A DNA stretch of 64,000 bases, from positions 1-64,000 of the forward strand of contig JAPHSS010000034.1 in the NCBI GenBank assembly GCA_026195255.1, written 5' to 3'. The notes under the pieces are model-generated. The model did no database searches. It saw only the letters and a list, made by a program, of their open reading frames with translations, and was not told where the DNA came from. This stretch comes from Gammaproteobacteria bacterium (lineage in GTDB: Bacteria > Pseudomonadota > Gammaproteobacteria > SZUA-229). This document shows, in pieces, positions 1 to 9,227 of the stretch. A program made the translations under genes and the position numbers. Positions within the stretch are counted from its first letter, which is position 1; every line of letters begins with the position of its first letter.

Positions 1-212
1 TGACAAAGGTTATAAAAAATGCAATCCATGAAAGGTGCAATATACGAGTATTGCCACTAAACGAAAATATTTTAATACTATTTGAAGCGCTCATTTATTT
101 GTTATCCCGAAATTTAAATTTACAGTCTTATAGGCAAAATTAATGCCATTCAATTTATATCAAAATAAAACAATGACTTAGGTAATATATTTTTTTATGT
201 AAATATTTTTGC

Positions 213-227
213 GCACAGAATGAGTGC
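213..227. promoter_or_regulatory. NtrC-like enhancer site
   Basis: The sequence GCAC-N7-GTGC, followed by A, matches the conserved outer bases of the NtrC binding palindrome (TGCACC-N5-GGTGCA type); the inner bases match only partly. It lies about 265 bases upstream of the sigma-54 promoter match, which is compatible with an enhancer. Only one such site was seen, so this remains an inference from pattern and from the nitrogen-assimilation genes downstream. Confidence 0.4.
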
Positions 228-476
228 AAAAGATGGGGCTTTTATAAATAACGCTATCGGTATGGTGTTTTTTGGTGCAGCACAACCTGTTCTTAATGTA
301 TGCAAGTGTTCATGCATAAAATTTATAGTGTTATACATAAGGTAAGCATTAACTAAATGCAGTATAAAGGTGCGACGCACTATATTGGAGCGATTACAAC
401 TAATTTTAAGTATGTTTTAAAAGTAAAAAAAATAATTTATCCATATAATTCAATCTGTTAGATTGTTTATATGTTG

Positions 477-493
477 TTGGCATGTTTAATGCT
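477..493 (+). promoter_or_regulatory. Sigma-54 promoter of nirB operon
   Basis: TTGGCA at 477-482 and ATGCT at 489-493 place GG (479-480) and GC (491-492) exactly 10 bases apart, the diagnostic -24/-12 spacing of RpoN promoters (consensus TTGGCAC-N5-TTGCW). Transcription would begin near 504, leaving a leader of about 37 bases before the nirB start at 541. The role in nitrogen assimilation and the NtrC-like palindrome upstream support the call. Confidence 0.55.
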
Positions 494-540
494 CCATTGA
501 AGATTAAATAGTAAATTAGTCTCATCGATGGAGTCAGTAC

Positions 541-2979
541 ATGAAAGAAAAACTAGTCGTTATTGGTAATGGTATGGCAGGCATGCGTACTGTTGAAGAG
601 CTGCTTGAAATTGCACCAGACAAATATGAAATTACAGTATTTGGCGCAGAAAATTACGGTAACTACAACCGCATTCTTCTATCTCCTGTTTTATGTGGTG
701 AAAAGGCTATTGATGAAATCATGTTAAATGATGAACAATGGTATAACGATAACAATGTGACTTTACATAAGGGCGTGAAAGTAACGTATGTTGATCGTAA
801 GTCCTGTACGGTTACAGCAGATAACGGTACAACCCAGAATTATGATCGATTATTGATTTCAACCGGTTCAGATCCTTTTATTATTCCTGTTCCAGGTCAT
901 GATCTTCCAGGTGTTATTGGTTTCCGCGATATTAAAGATGTGGATGCCATGATTGAAACATCTAAAACCAGGAAAAGAGCAGTCGTTATCGGTGGCGGCC
1001 TTTTAGGTTTAGAAGCGGCTAATGGTTTAATTAAGCAGGGTATGGATGTAACGGTTGTCCATTTAATGGACTGCTTAATGGAACGTCAACTGGATGATAT
1101 ATCTGGTGAGATGTTAAAGAAATCATTAGAAGCTCAGGGTATGAAGTTTAAGATGAAATCTTCAACAACTGAGATACAGGGTGATGGTAAAGTTGAAAAA
1201 ATTATTTTTTCTGATGGCACAGAAATAGAAACAGATTTAATCGTTATGGCAGTCGGTATTCGTCCGAATATTGAGCTAGCCAAAAAGATTGGTCTGCATT
1301 GTGAACGCGGTATAGTCGTTAACGATACGTTACAAACCTATGATCCAAAAATTTATGCAATCGGTGAATGTATTGAACACCGAGGTATGCTTTATGGTTT
1401 AGTTGCGCCGTTATTTGAAATGGCAAAAGTCTGTGCAAACCATCTTGCAGAATATGGTATTGGTATTTATACCGGCACAGTAACATCAACGAAATTAAAA
1501 GTTACAGGAATAGATTTATTCTCTGCAGGTGATTTCAAAGGTGATGAAACAACAGAAGATATAGTAGTACGTGATGCAAGTCGCGGAGTTTATAAAAAGA
1601 TTGTAATTAAAGATGAAAAAATCATAGGTGCAGTTTTATACGGCGATACCATTGATGGTTCCTGGTATATCAAGTTAATGCGCGAAGCTACTAATATCAC
1701 AGATATTCGTGATGCATTAATGTTTGGTCAAGGTCACCTTGGTGACTCTGGTCATGGTGGTAATGTCGTTGCTAACATGTCTGATAATGCAGAAATTTGC
1801 GGTTGTAATGGTGTAACAAAAGGTGATGTGGTTAATGCTATTACGGTTAAGGGTTTATTCACATTAGAAGATGTACGAGCGCATACTAAGGCATCTTCAT
1901 CTTGTGGTTCGTGTACAGGTTTAGTAGAGCAGTTATTAGAAACAACTTTAGGTGGTGATTATGCAGCACCTGAAGCTAAAGCCATTTGTGGCTGTACTGA
2001 GCACAGTCATGACTATGTTCGTGAACAAATTCGAATTCAAAAGTTAACCTCAATTTCTGATGTATATAAGAAGCTAAACTGGAAAAGTAACGATGGCTGT
2101 GCAGCTTGTCGGATGTCAGTTAACTATTATGTAATCAGTTCATGGCCTGAAGAATCAAAAGATGATTACCAGTCACGTTTCATTAATGAACGTGCTCATG
2201 CAAATATTCAGAAAGACGGTACATACTCAGTTATTCCACGTATGTGGGGTGGTATGACAACACCTAAAGAATTACGCGCTATTGCAAATGTTGCTGAAAA
2301 ATTCGACTTAGATACGGTTCACGTAACTGGTGGTCAGCGTATTGGTTTGTATGGTGTTAAGAAAGAAGAATTGCCTTTAATCTGGAAAGACTTAAATGAT
2401 GAAGGTCTTGTTTCTGGCCATGCATACGGTAAAGCTTTACGAACAGTTAAAACTTGCGTTGGTAAGGAGTGGTGTCGTTTTGGTACTCAGGATTCAACAG
2501 GTATTGGTATAAAGCTTGAGCAGTTAAGCTGGGGTTCATGGATGCCTCATAAGTTTAAAATGGCTGCATCTGGATGTCCGCGTAACTGCGCCGAAGCAAC
2601 AATCAAAGACTTTGGTGTGGTTTGCGTTGATTCAGGTTATGAATTACATATTGGTGGTAATGGTGGCATTAAGGTTCGTGCAACTGATTTTTTAACACGT
2701 GTTGATACAGAAGAAGAAGTGCTGGAGTATGCAGCGGCTTTTTGTCAAATTTATCGTGAAGAAGCACGATACCTGGAGCGTACTGCACCATGGATTGAAC
2801 GTGTAGGTTTTACGTATGTTAAAGAAAGTATTGTAGATGATGCTGAAAAGCGTAAGGAATTGGCTGAACGCTTTAAGTTCTCGCAGAAAGTGACCAGGTC
2901 GCAGGAGGATCCGTGGACTGATCGTTCAACAAATGGTGTTGACGCGCATGAATTTACGCCGCTTAAAGTTATTGGTTAA
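541..2979 (+). CDS. nirB: NAD(P)H nitrite reductase large subunit
   Basis: Reduces nitrite to ammonium in the cytoplasm with NAD(P)H as donor, together with NirD. The 812-aa protein has the full family layout: an N-terminal FAD/NAD pyridine nucleotide-disulfide oxidoreductase part (VVIGNGMAGM near residue 6, VVIGGGLLGLEAA near 147), two BFD-like [2Fe-2S] regions (CGCNGVT...CGSC and CGC...GCAAC), and a C-terminal sirohaem/[4Fe-4S] half with CVGKEWC and GCPRNC as cluster ligands. The start is supported by GGAG eight bases upstream. It is the first gene of the operon nirB-nirD-nasA-dmsBC, behind a sigma-54 promoter match. Length is normal and nothing is broken. Confidence 0.95.
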   Translation: MKEKLVVIGNGMAGMRTVEELLEIAPDKYEITVFGAENYGNYNRILLSPVLCGEKAIDEIMLNDEQWYNDNNVTLHKGVKVTYVDRKSCTVTADNGTTQNYDRLLISTGSDPFIIPVPGHDLPGVIGFRDIKDVDAMIETSKTRKRAVVIGGGLLGLEAANGLIKQGMDVTVVHLMDCLMERQLDDISGEMLKKSLEAQGMKFKMKSSTTEIQGDGKVEKIIFSDGTEIETDLIVMAVGIRPNIELAKKIGLHCERGIVVNDTLQTYDPKIYAIGECIEHRGMLYGLVAPLFEMAKVCANHLAEYGIGIYTGTVTSTKLKVTGIDLFSAGDFKGDETTEDIVVRDASRGVYKKIVIKDEKIIGAVLYGDTIDGSWYIKLMREATNITDIRDALMFGQGHLGDSGHGGNVVANMSDNAEICGCNGVTKGDVVNAITVKGLFTLEDVRAHTKASSSCGSCTGLVEQLLETTLGGDYAAPEAKAICGCTEHSHDYVREQIRIQKLTSISDVYKKLNWKSNDGCAACRMSVNYYVISSWPEESKDDYQSRFINERAHANIQKDGTYSVIPRMWGGMTTPKELRAIANVAEKFDLDTVHVTGGQRIGLYGVKKEELPLIWKDLNDEGLVSGHAYGKALRTVKTCVGKEWCRFGTQDSTGIGIKLEQLSWGSWMPHKFKMAASGCPRNCAEATIKDFGVVCVDSGYELHIGGNGGIKVRATDFLTRVDTEEEVLEYAAAFCQIYREEARYLERTAPWIERVGFTYVKESIVDDAEKRKELAERFKFSQKVTRSQEDPWTDRSTNGVDAHEFTPLKVIG

Positions 2980-3078
2980 TATAAATTTAAGGCTCATTAA
3001 TACTCGCATGTATTTAAAAGTTTAGAAGTGATTCATCACATGCATACGATAAAAAAATTAAAAGTTGAGGTACATATT

Positions 3079-3390
3079 ATGTCACGTTGGATTGAAGTGG
3101 GTTTGGTCGAAGATATTCCAGTATTAGGCGCACGAATTGTAAGAAATGGTGGAAATGATATTGCTGTATTTCGTAATAGCAATGATGAAGTATTTGCAGT
3201 AAATGATAGTTGCCCGCATAAAAAAGGTAAGCTGTCACAGGGTATTGTGCATGATAAATCAGTAACCTGTCCATTGCATAACTGGAAAATAGATTTAACT
3301 AATGGTGAAGCATTAGGGCCGGATATAGGTTGTACAGGACATTATTCAACTAAAATCGAAAGTGGAAAAATATTAGTAGAATTAAAATAA
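3079..3390 (+). CDS. nirD: Nitrite reductase small subunit, Rieske-type
   Basis: Small subunit of the assimilatory-type nitrite reductase. The 103-aa protein shows the NirD Rieske-like fold with CPHKKG and CPLHNW motifs; the C-x-H and C-x2-H pairs suggest that a [2Fe-2S] cluster may be bound, whereas E. coli-type NirD lacks it. The start at 3079 (MSRWIEVG) is chosen because GAGG precedes it at good spacing; an in-frame upstream ATG at 3028 adds an unconserved tail. It follows nirB by about 100 bases and precedes the molybdoenzyme gene on the same strand, consistent with one transcript. Confidence 0.92.
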   Translation: MSRWIEVGLVEDIPVLGARIVRNGGNDIAVFRNSNDEVFAVNDSCPHKKGKLSQGIVHDKSVTCPLHNWKIDLTNGEALGPDIGCTGHYSTKIESGKILVELK

Positions 3391-3485
3391 CCTGACTAAC
3401 TCCTAAATTGAAATTGATGTTTAAAAGTATTAACTTTGCTTTAGATGTGTCGTATAAAAATCATAAAATCACGGAGCCAACGATA

Positions 3486-5669
3486 ATGTTATTCGGTCGC
3501 AAAAAAAAGAATCCGATTATAATTGCAGATAAAGGTGTAGTTGAATGGAAATATACAACCTGTGGATATTGTTCAACCGGTTGTTCTATTGAAGTTGGTA
3601 TTAACGGGGTAGGCGAGGCAGTATCTTCACGTGGTGTGGGTGGTGCTGATGTGAATCGGGGCAAACTTTGTATTAAAGGTATTTTTGAACACGAATTATT
3701 TAAAACAGAAGGTCGAGGTAGAACACCACTGGTTCGTAATTCGTGGTTAGACGAGTATCAGGATACTGATTGGGACTCTGCTCTAGATAGCATGGCTGAA
3801 AATATTAAAGTCATTCAGGCAGATCATGGTCGAGATGCGTTTGCAGTTGTTTCTACCGGACAAATTTTAACAGAAGAATTCTATGCCTTAGGTAAATTAA
3901 CCCGAGGTGCAATTGGCACTAACAATTATGACGGTAATACAACGTTATGTATGGCATCTGCTGTATCGGGTTATAAACGATCATTTGGTCAGGACGGGCC
4001 TCCTGGCTGTTACGAGGACTTTGAAGAAACAGAATGTTTATTAGCGTTTGGCTCTAACCTTCCAGAACAACACCCTATTATATACTGGCGCATGAAAGAG
4101 GCTATGGAAAAACGCAAATTTCCATTAATCGTAGTTGACCCTCGAGTTACTATGCTGGCGCAATTTGCAGATATGCATTTAGCTATTAATCCCGGAACAG
4201 ACGTTGTTTTATTAAACTCCCTTGCATTTGTTATTATTGATGAAAAACTTGCAGATATGGATTACATCGAAAAACATACTAATGGTATGGAAGAGTTCCA
4301 GTCGATTGTAGAGGATTATGATCCCGTATCGGCATCTAAAATTTGTGGTATTGATGAAGACACTATTCGAAATGTTGCGCGCTTGTATGCGAAAGCAGAT
4401 AAAGCAATGTCTATTTGGACAATGGGTATAAATCAAAGTACTCATGGTTCTGATGGTGTTGTAGGTATTAATAATTTAAATCTTATTACCGGTAATATTG
4501 GTAAACCCGGTGGTACAAGTTTGTCAATTACTGGTCAAAGTAATGCAATGGGAACACGCGAATGGTCATCTTGTTCGGGTTTGCCAGGGCATCGTGCTTT
4601 AGAAAATGTAGACCATAGACAGGAAATTGCTGATTATTGGGGTATCGATCCTGAATTTTTACCCAAGCAGCGCGGACTATTTCAAACAGATATATTTCCT
4701 GCCATTGAAACAGGTCAAATTAAAGGCTTATGGTTAATTGGAACAAACCCAATGACTTCAATGCCGAATACTTCACGTATTAGAAAAACATTAGAAAAAT
4801 TAGATTTTCTTGTCGTTCAGGATGCATATGAAGATGTAGAAACTACAAAATACGCACACATGTTTTTACCCGCTGCAATCTGGGCTGAGAAAGATGGTTG
4901 TTTTACTAATACAGAGCGCCGTGTAAACCGTGTAACCAATGTTGCTAAACCGTTTAAAAATTCAAAACCTGATTTATGGATTTTTAGTAATTTATCTAAG
5001 CGTTTTGAAAATGGTTTGAAAATGAAGTTTTCTGAAAATGCAGAAGATATGTTTGAAGAGATGAAAGAATTATCTAAAGGCGAGCACCGTAATTTAGATA
5101 TTTCTGGCATGAGTTACGATAAAATTGAAAAAAATCGCGGTTTGCAGTGGCCGTGTCGAGAAGGTGATGAAAAGGGGGCGCAGCGTTTATATAGCGATGG
5201 TAAATTCCCTCATGTTGACGGTAAGGCTAAAATTATTCCATTACCATTTGTTGATAATAATGAACGACCTGATACTGAATATCCTTTCTGGTTAAATTCA
5301 GGTCGAGTAGTTGAGCATTTTCATACACGTACTCGTACTGGAAAAATTGGCAATCAGAATAAATTCTCACCTACACCATATATGGAAATGAATCCAGACT
5401 CGGCTGTCGAGTTAGGTATTGAGCATCAAACTTATGTGCGTTGTGTTTCACGTCGTGGTGATGCAGTTGTGATGGTGCAGTTAACGCAACGTATTCCAAG
5501 AGACATGGTATTTATACCTTTTCATTTTCATGATTGTGTTAATCGACTCACACTTGGTTTACTTGATCCGCATTCACGTCAACCTGCATTTAAACAAAAT
5601 GCAGTACGTATTGAACAGGTAGATCAGAAAGAAGCCGCACAACGAAATGTTGAAGCTAGAGGATATTAA
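3486..5669 (+). CDS. nasA: NasA-type molybdopterin nitrate reductase catalytic subunit
   Basis: Predicted cytoplasmic Mo-bis-MGD enzyme reducing nitrate to nitrite. The 727-aa protein has an N-terminal [4Fe-4S] motif (Cys26-x2-Cys29-x3-Cys33 and a later GKLC), the likely Mo-ligand Cys in TLCMASAV, and a C-terminal molybdopterin dinucleotide-binding domain (SGRVVEHFHT region). No Tat signal is present, so it should act in the cytoplasm. The start at 3486 has GGAG at correct spacing. Unlike many NasA proteins it lacks a C-terminal BFD extension. The neighbours are NirBD upstream and a DmsB-DmsC-like protein downstream, which replaces the usual NasB flavoprotein. Formate dehydrogenase is an alternative in this superfamily, but the nir genes favour nitrate. 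Confidence 0.82.
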   Translation: MLFGRKKKNPIIIADKGVVEWKYTTCGYCSTGCSIEVGINGVGEAVSSRGVGGADVNRGKLCIKGIFEHELFKTEGRGRTPLVRNSWLDEYQDTDWDSALDSMAENIKVIQADHGRDAFAVVSTGQILTEEFYALGKLTRGAIGTNNYDGNTTLCMASAVSGYKRSFGQDGPPGCYEDFEETECLLAFGSNLPEQHPIIYWRMKEAMEKRKFPLIVVDPRVTMLAQFADMHLAINPGTDVVLLNSLAFVIIDEKLADMDYIEKHTNGMEEFQSIVEDYDPVSASKICGIDEDTIRNVARLYAKADKAMSIWTMGINQSTHGSDGVVGINNLNLITGNIGKPGGTSLSITGQSNAMGTREWSSCSGLPGHRALENVDHRQEIADYWGIDPEFLPKQRGLFQTDIFPAIETGQIKGLWLIGTNPMTSMPNTSRIRKTLEKLDFLVVQDAYEDVETTKYAHMFLPAAIWAEKDGCFTNTERRVNRVTNVAKPFKNSKPDLWIFSNLSKRFENGLKMKFSENAEDMFEEMKELSKGEHRNLDISGMSYDKIEKNRGLQWPCREGDEKGAQRLYSDGKFPHVDGKAKIIPLPFVDNNERPDTEYPFWLNSGRVVEHFHTRTRTGKIGNQNKFSPTPYMEMNPDSAVELGIEHQTYVRCVSRRGDAVVMVQLTQRIPRDMVFIPFHFHDCVNRLTLGLLDPHSRQPAFKQNAVRIEQVDQKEAAQRNVEARGY

Positions 5670-5686
5670 TGAGAGTGACTACTCTA

Positions 5687-5710
5687 TCATTCCTGCCTAA
5701 GCCGGAATGA
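5687..5710. repeat. Short hairpin repeat between operon genes
   Basis: TCATTCC at 5687-5693 pairs with GGAATGA at 5704-5710 across a 10-base loop. This resembles the widespread bacterial intergenic repeat with ATTCC/GGAAT arms. No T-run follows, so it is unlikely to be a strong terminator; it may stabilise or attenuate the operon transcript. Confidence 0.5.
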
Positions 5711-5767
5711 CATTTTAATAGATAACAATACTTGCTTATTATAAAACAATTAAAACGAAGAGAAATT

Positions 5768-7600
5768 ATGTTCCAGGTAAGAAACGACGAACCACAATAC
5801 GCATTTTTGAATGATGAAACTATTAAAGAAACCAATTGTTATGGCAAACACATACAAACGGTTGATGTAAGTAGTGAACTACATGGAAAAAGTCTGAACA
5901 TAAATTTAGATTCAGAAATTGGTGAGAATCCTAATCGTTACAAACAGCATGGTTTTCATTTTACGGCTGATAACTGTATAGGTTGCCATGCTTGCGAAGC
6001 AGCCTGTAGTGAAAAGAATGATAACCCTGCGCATATCGCTTTTCGTTCAGTCGGTTATGTAGAAGGTGGTACATACCCTGATTTCAAACGCCTGAATATT
6101 TCAATGGCCTGTAATCATTGTGATGACCCGGTTTGTTTAAAGGGTTGCCCTACACGTGCGTATACAAAATTTGCCGAGTATGGTGCCGTGTTACAGGATC
6201 CAGACATCTGTTTTGGTTGTGGTTATTGTACCTGGGTTTGTCCATATAATGCTCCACAGCTTGATCCGGTTAAAGGGCAGGTTAGCAAATGTAATATGTG
6301 TGTTGATCGTTTAGAAGTGGGATTAAAACCCGCCTGTGTATCGGCCTGTTTGGGAAATGCATTGAATTTTGGTGTGATAGAAAATACACCAGAAAATAGA
6401 GAGCAGGCAAAAGTGGAGATACCCGGTTTCCCTCGAACAGATATTACAAATCCCAATATACGCTTCCAACAGACACGTGATATGCCGAATGAAATGACAC
6501 GTACTGATAGTATGTCGGTTAAGTACCATAAAGATATTAAAACAGGTGTATTTGAGCCTGTTGTCGACAAAAAGAAAGGACTTCAACGCAGTTGGAGTTT
6601 CGATAAATTAAGGTCTCGTGAAGATCCATTAGTTATATTCACACTAGTTTCTCAAGCGGTTATCGGTGCATTCCTATTTATGTTTCTGGGAAAACTTGCG
6701 GGCATAGAATCAGTTGTACAGATTGTTAATTCTTCAGCTTACCTGCCAATGATTTTTGTTTTGTTAGGTATGGAAGCTGTAGCGTTGTTTTTATCAACTA
6801 TGCATTTAGGTAAACCACTGCGCTTTTATAGGGCATTTAATAATCTTAAATACTCACCAGTAAGTAGAGAAGTTGCTGGAATTGCTGTTTTCTTTAATAG
6901 TCTTGGTGCACATTTTCTAGCAGTGCTAGTTAACTCTCAGATAGCAGGGGTTGAACTGTTACAACAGGTGGCTACTTTCTTTGCATATGTAGCCGCGCTA
7001 TCGGGACCAATTGCGATTTATTTTATGCATAAAATTTATCGTATAGAAGCACGTCCTTTCTGGAATCATTGGCAAGTGTTAACAGCATTTTATGGAAATA
7101 TGTTAACTCTTGGTAGTTTGATTACAGGCTTATTTTTTGTACCCATATTTATGTTTAATAATTTACCTGTTACAGATATATTACAATTAGTAGCCGGTTT
7201 GATGTTTGTTGGACTCGTGGTTGAGGTGATAGGTCATTATTTTCATGCTAAACACATGAATGTGAAAGGCCGTGAAGGTGCAGTGTCTTATTATGAGCAG
7301 GTAACCACTTTTGGAAAAACTAATCTGTTTAGACATGGACTGTTATTGATTAACATATTAGTTTCAATGGCTTTGATGTTTGTTGAACAGGTTTCTGTTT
7401 TATCATTCATAGTATGGGTTGCATTAACACTAAGTGTTTTGACAGCTTCGTTAATCAGTCGGGCCATGTTTTATGTCATGGTCGTACCAACCACTATGCC
7501 AGGTGCTTTTTTCTGGAAGAACAAAGGTTTTGAAGAGCATGCACGTGAAACGGGTTTGGCTAGTGTTGTAGAGGCCGGTATTATCGCAGATACACATTAA
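5768..7600 (+). CDS. DmsB-DmsC-like iron-sulfur/membrane anchor fusion
   Basis: Predicted electron-transfer and membrane anchor subunit for the NasA-type enzyme. The first ~200 residues of the 610-aa protein are a ferredoxin domain with four Cys clusters (C70-x2-C-x2-C-x3-C, CNHCDDPVC, CFGCGYCTWVC, CNMC...CVSAC), as in DmsB. From about residue 290 there are around eight hydrophobic helices resembling the DmsC/YnfH quinol-oxidising anchor. In the DMSO reductase family these are two polypeptides; here they are fused. The start at 5768 follows an AAGAGA-like ribosome site. The arrangement suggests quinol-to-nitrate electron flow facing the cytoplasm. The substrate partner is inferred from gene order only. 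Confidence 0.8.
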   Translation: MFQVRNDEPQYAFLNDETIKETNCYGKHIQTVDVSSELHGKSLNINLDSEIGENPNRYKQHGFHFTADNCIGCHACEAACSEKNDNPAHIAFRSVGYVEGGTYPDFKRLNISMACNHCDDPVCLKGCPTRAYTKFAEYGAVLQDPDICFGCGYCTWVCPYNAPQLDPVKGQVSKCNMCVDRLEVGLKPACVSACLGNALNFGVIENTPENREQAKVEIPGFPRTDITNPNIRFQQTRDMPNEMTRTDSMSVKYHKDIKTGVFEPVVDKKKGLQRSWSFDKLRSREDPLVIFTLVSQAVIGAFLFMFLGKLAGIESVVQIVNSSAYLPMIFVLLGMEAVALFLSTMHLGKPLRFYRAFNNLKYSPVSREVAGIAVFFNSLGAHFLAVLVNSQIAGVELLQQVATFFAYVAALSGPIAIYFMHKIYRIEARPFWNHWQVLTAFYGNMLTLGSLITGLFFVPIFMFNNLPVTDILQLVAGLMFVGLVVEVIGHYFHAKHMNVKGREGAVSYYEQVTTFGKTNLFRHGLLLINILVSMALMFVEQVSVLSFIVWVALTLSVLTASLISRAMFYVMVVPTTMPGAFFWKNKGFEEHARETGLASVVEAGIIADTH

Positions 7601-7631
7601 TTTATTGAACCAGATTCATTTAGGAGCTGTT

Positions 7632-8000
7632 ATGTCAGGAAAAGCAATACCTCAATATGCAAACTCAAACAACGCTCGTTAATGGTGTAAAAGTTTTACT
7701 GGATGGCGAAGGGTATTTACTAGTTATTGATGAATGGTCAAAGAATTTTGTCCATGTTCGTACAGACTATGAAGAGCTGGAGTTAGCAGATGTGCATTGG
7801 CAAATAATTTATTATATTCGTGACTATTACGAGAAAAATAGTGTTCAGGCTTCTGTTAGAGACATGATTATGCATTTTAAAGAGACCTGGACAATGGAAA
7901 AGACAATACTCGTTATCTGCATGAAATATTCCCGTTAGGTGGACCTCAAAAACAGGGTAATCGCCTTGCTGGGGTTCGTAAGCCTAAGGAAACGCACTAG
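7632..8000 (+). pseudogene. TusE/DsrC-family protein, frameshifted
   Basis: Residues from 7657 on (VNGVKVLLDGEGYL..., HWQIIYYIRDYY, VRDMI.HFKETW) match the DsrC/TusE sulfur-carrier family. At the A-run 7898-7901 the frame is lost and the product would end early; reading on in the next frame restores NTRYLHEIFP and GGPQKQGNRLAG up to a stop at 8000, the expected family C-terminus. One missing A explains this. A second break is likely near 7675: the ribosome site AGGAG at 7622-7626 serves an ATG at 7632 whose frame (MSGKAIPQYAN) stops after 16 codons. The restored C-terminus ends KPKETH and has no terminal Cys, so even intact it would not carry sulfur like DsrC. A sequencing indel cannot be excluded, but the decayed neighbours favour a pseudogene. 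Confidence 0.75.
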
Positions 8001-8027
8001 TAACAAATAATGATGCTGGAGCTGTAA

Positions 8028-9224
8028 ATGAAAATAAAACTAAATAATATATTTTCATACATCGAATCTGGCCTTATTGAACGTACTATTCCTGTACATT
8101 TGTCTTTACTTGCTGCTTTTAAGTGGTGAGAATTTATTACTTTTAGACCCGCCTGTACAGCCAAAAGTGAACTCGTGCGTAAATTATGTCATTTATTTTA
8201 AAATATAAACTATTTCGAACGTTTACTGCATCGTTTTTCAGTGCCAGAAGAACTCTTTGATCCTTTATCTATCAAGGCTCTTGAAGAGGATTGCTATCTT
8301 AGATTAACAAAAAATTATCTTGCAGATGCCAGTTATTCACTTATTGATGAAATATTTAAAGCCAATAGCGCGATTCTAAATTCTTTATTAACTATTTAGA
8401 ATGAGCGTGAGTTCGATAAGGGTTCTGACAGGGTAAAAGTACCTTTAATCAGTATTATAGCCGCTAGTAATAAAACCCAAGAAGAGGAGGGGATCGGCTC
8501 CTTGTATGACAGGTTTCTGGTTCGTTATTACGTAACACCTGTTAGTGACGCTGGATTATAATCATTATTAAATATTACAGAGTAGCCTATGATAATTTTG
8601 ATATTTTAAATAAAATTACTTTTTCGGATATTAAAAAGGTAAAAGCAGTCTCCGCTTCAATTACTTTTAGTTCGTAAGTAAGTGGTCTATTCTGCGATTT
8701 ACGAAACTATCTAATTGAAAAATAAATTTCTATATCTGACCGCAGATGCCATAAGACATTAAATCTATTAAAGATATGTGCTTTTACGAATAGTAAAAAC
8801 TATATTGATAAATGGGATTTCCTGTTATTAATCCACTTAATATGGCAACATACTGAATAAATTAAAGATCTAAATAACTGGTTTATATATTTTATTAATC
8901 TGGATGTTAAGTCCTCAGATAAAAAAATTGAGAACTTGTTCAGGCCTGGCAACAACAGTTTGAAAATGATGTAGAAACATTACACAAAAATCAAACTCTC
9001 ATGATAAATTTAAACAAACGTATTTAGATGGTCGATGGATCGATATTAAGAGATATATTAATAATACCCAAAATCGTCTTGTTAACACGTTAGATTTTGA
9101 AGCAGTGTTGTACCATATTATTATACAAATAATTACATTACAAACCAGCGACACAAACTCTTCTCACCGTAAATGAACCGCTAAATACTATAGAAAAAGC
9201 TCACACTATCAGTAATTTATATTT
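8028..9224 (+). pseudogene. MoxR/RavA-type AAA+ ATPase relict
   Basis: Fragments in several frames reconstruct a MoxR-family AAA+ ATPase: an N-terminal start at 8028, a Walker A region readable as DPPGTAKSEL only after correcting an extra T in the run 8117-8120 and a lost G near 8154, then [30 protein letters not shown] (Walker B), VPLISIIAASN (sensor 1) and LYDRFLVRYYV. Many in-frame stops follow (for example after ILNSLLTI), and the C-terminal half is only traceable as scattered pieces such as KDLNNWFIYF and YLDGRWIDIKRYI. Both substitutions and indels occur, so this is decay and not sequencing noise. In related bacteria such an ATPase works with the vWA protein encoded next. Confidence 0.8.
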
Positions 9225-9227
9225 GTT

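Larger units (their letters stand above)
1..540. other. Intergenic region upstream of nirB
   Basis: No convincing gene is seen in this AT-rich stretch; short open frames here have no recognisable domains and no good ribosome binding site. It holds the control region of the nitrite/nitrate operon: an NtrC-like palindrome at 213-227, a perfect 6-bp inverted repeat (CAATCT, 3 bases, AGATTG) at 451-465 that could be an operator, and a sigma-54 promoter match at 477-493. Confidence 0.6.

Noticed and set aside
195-380. 61-codon open frame on the minus strand upstream of nirB
   Set aside because: No ribosome site, no recognisable protein, and it overlaps the probable NtrC-like site.
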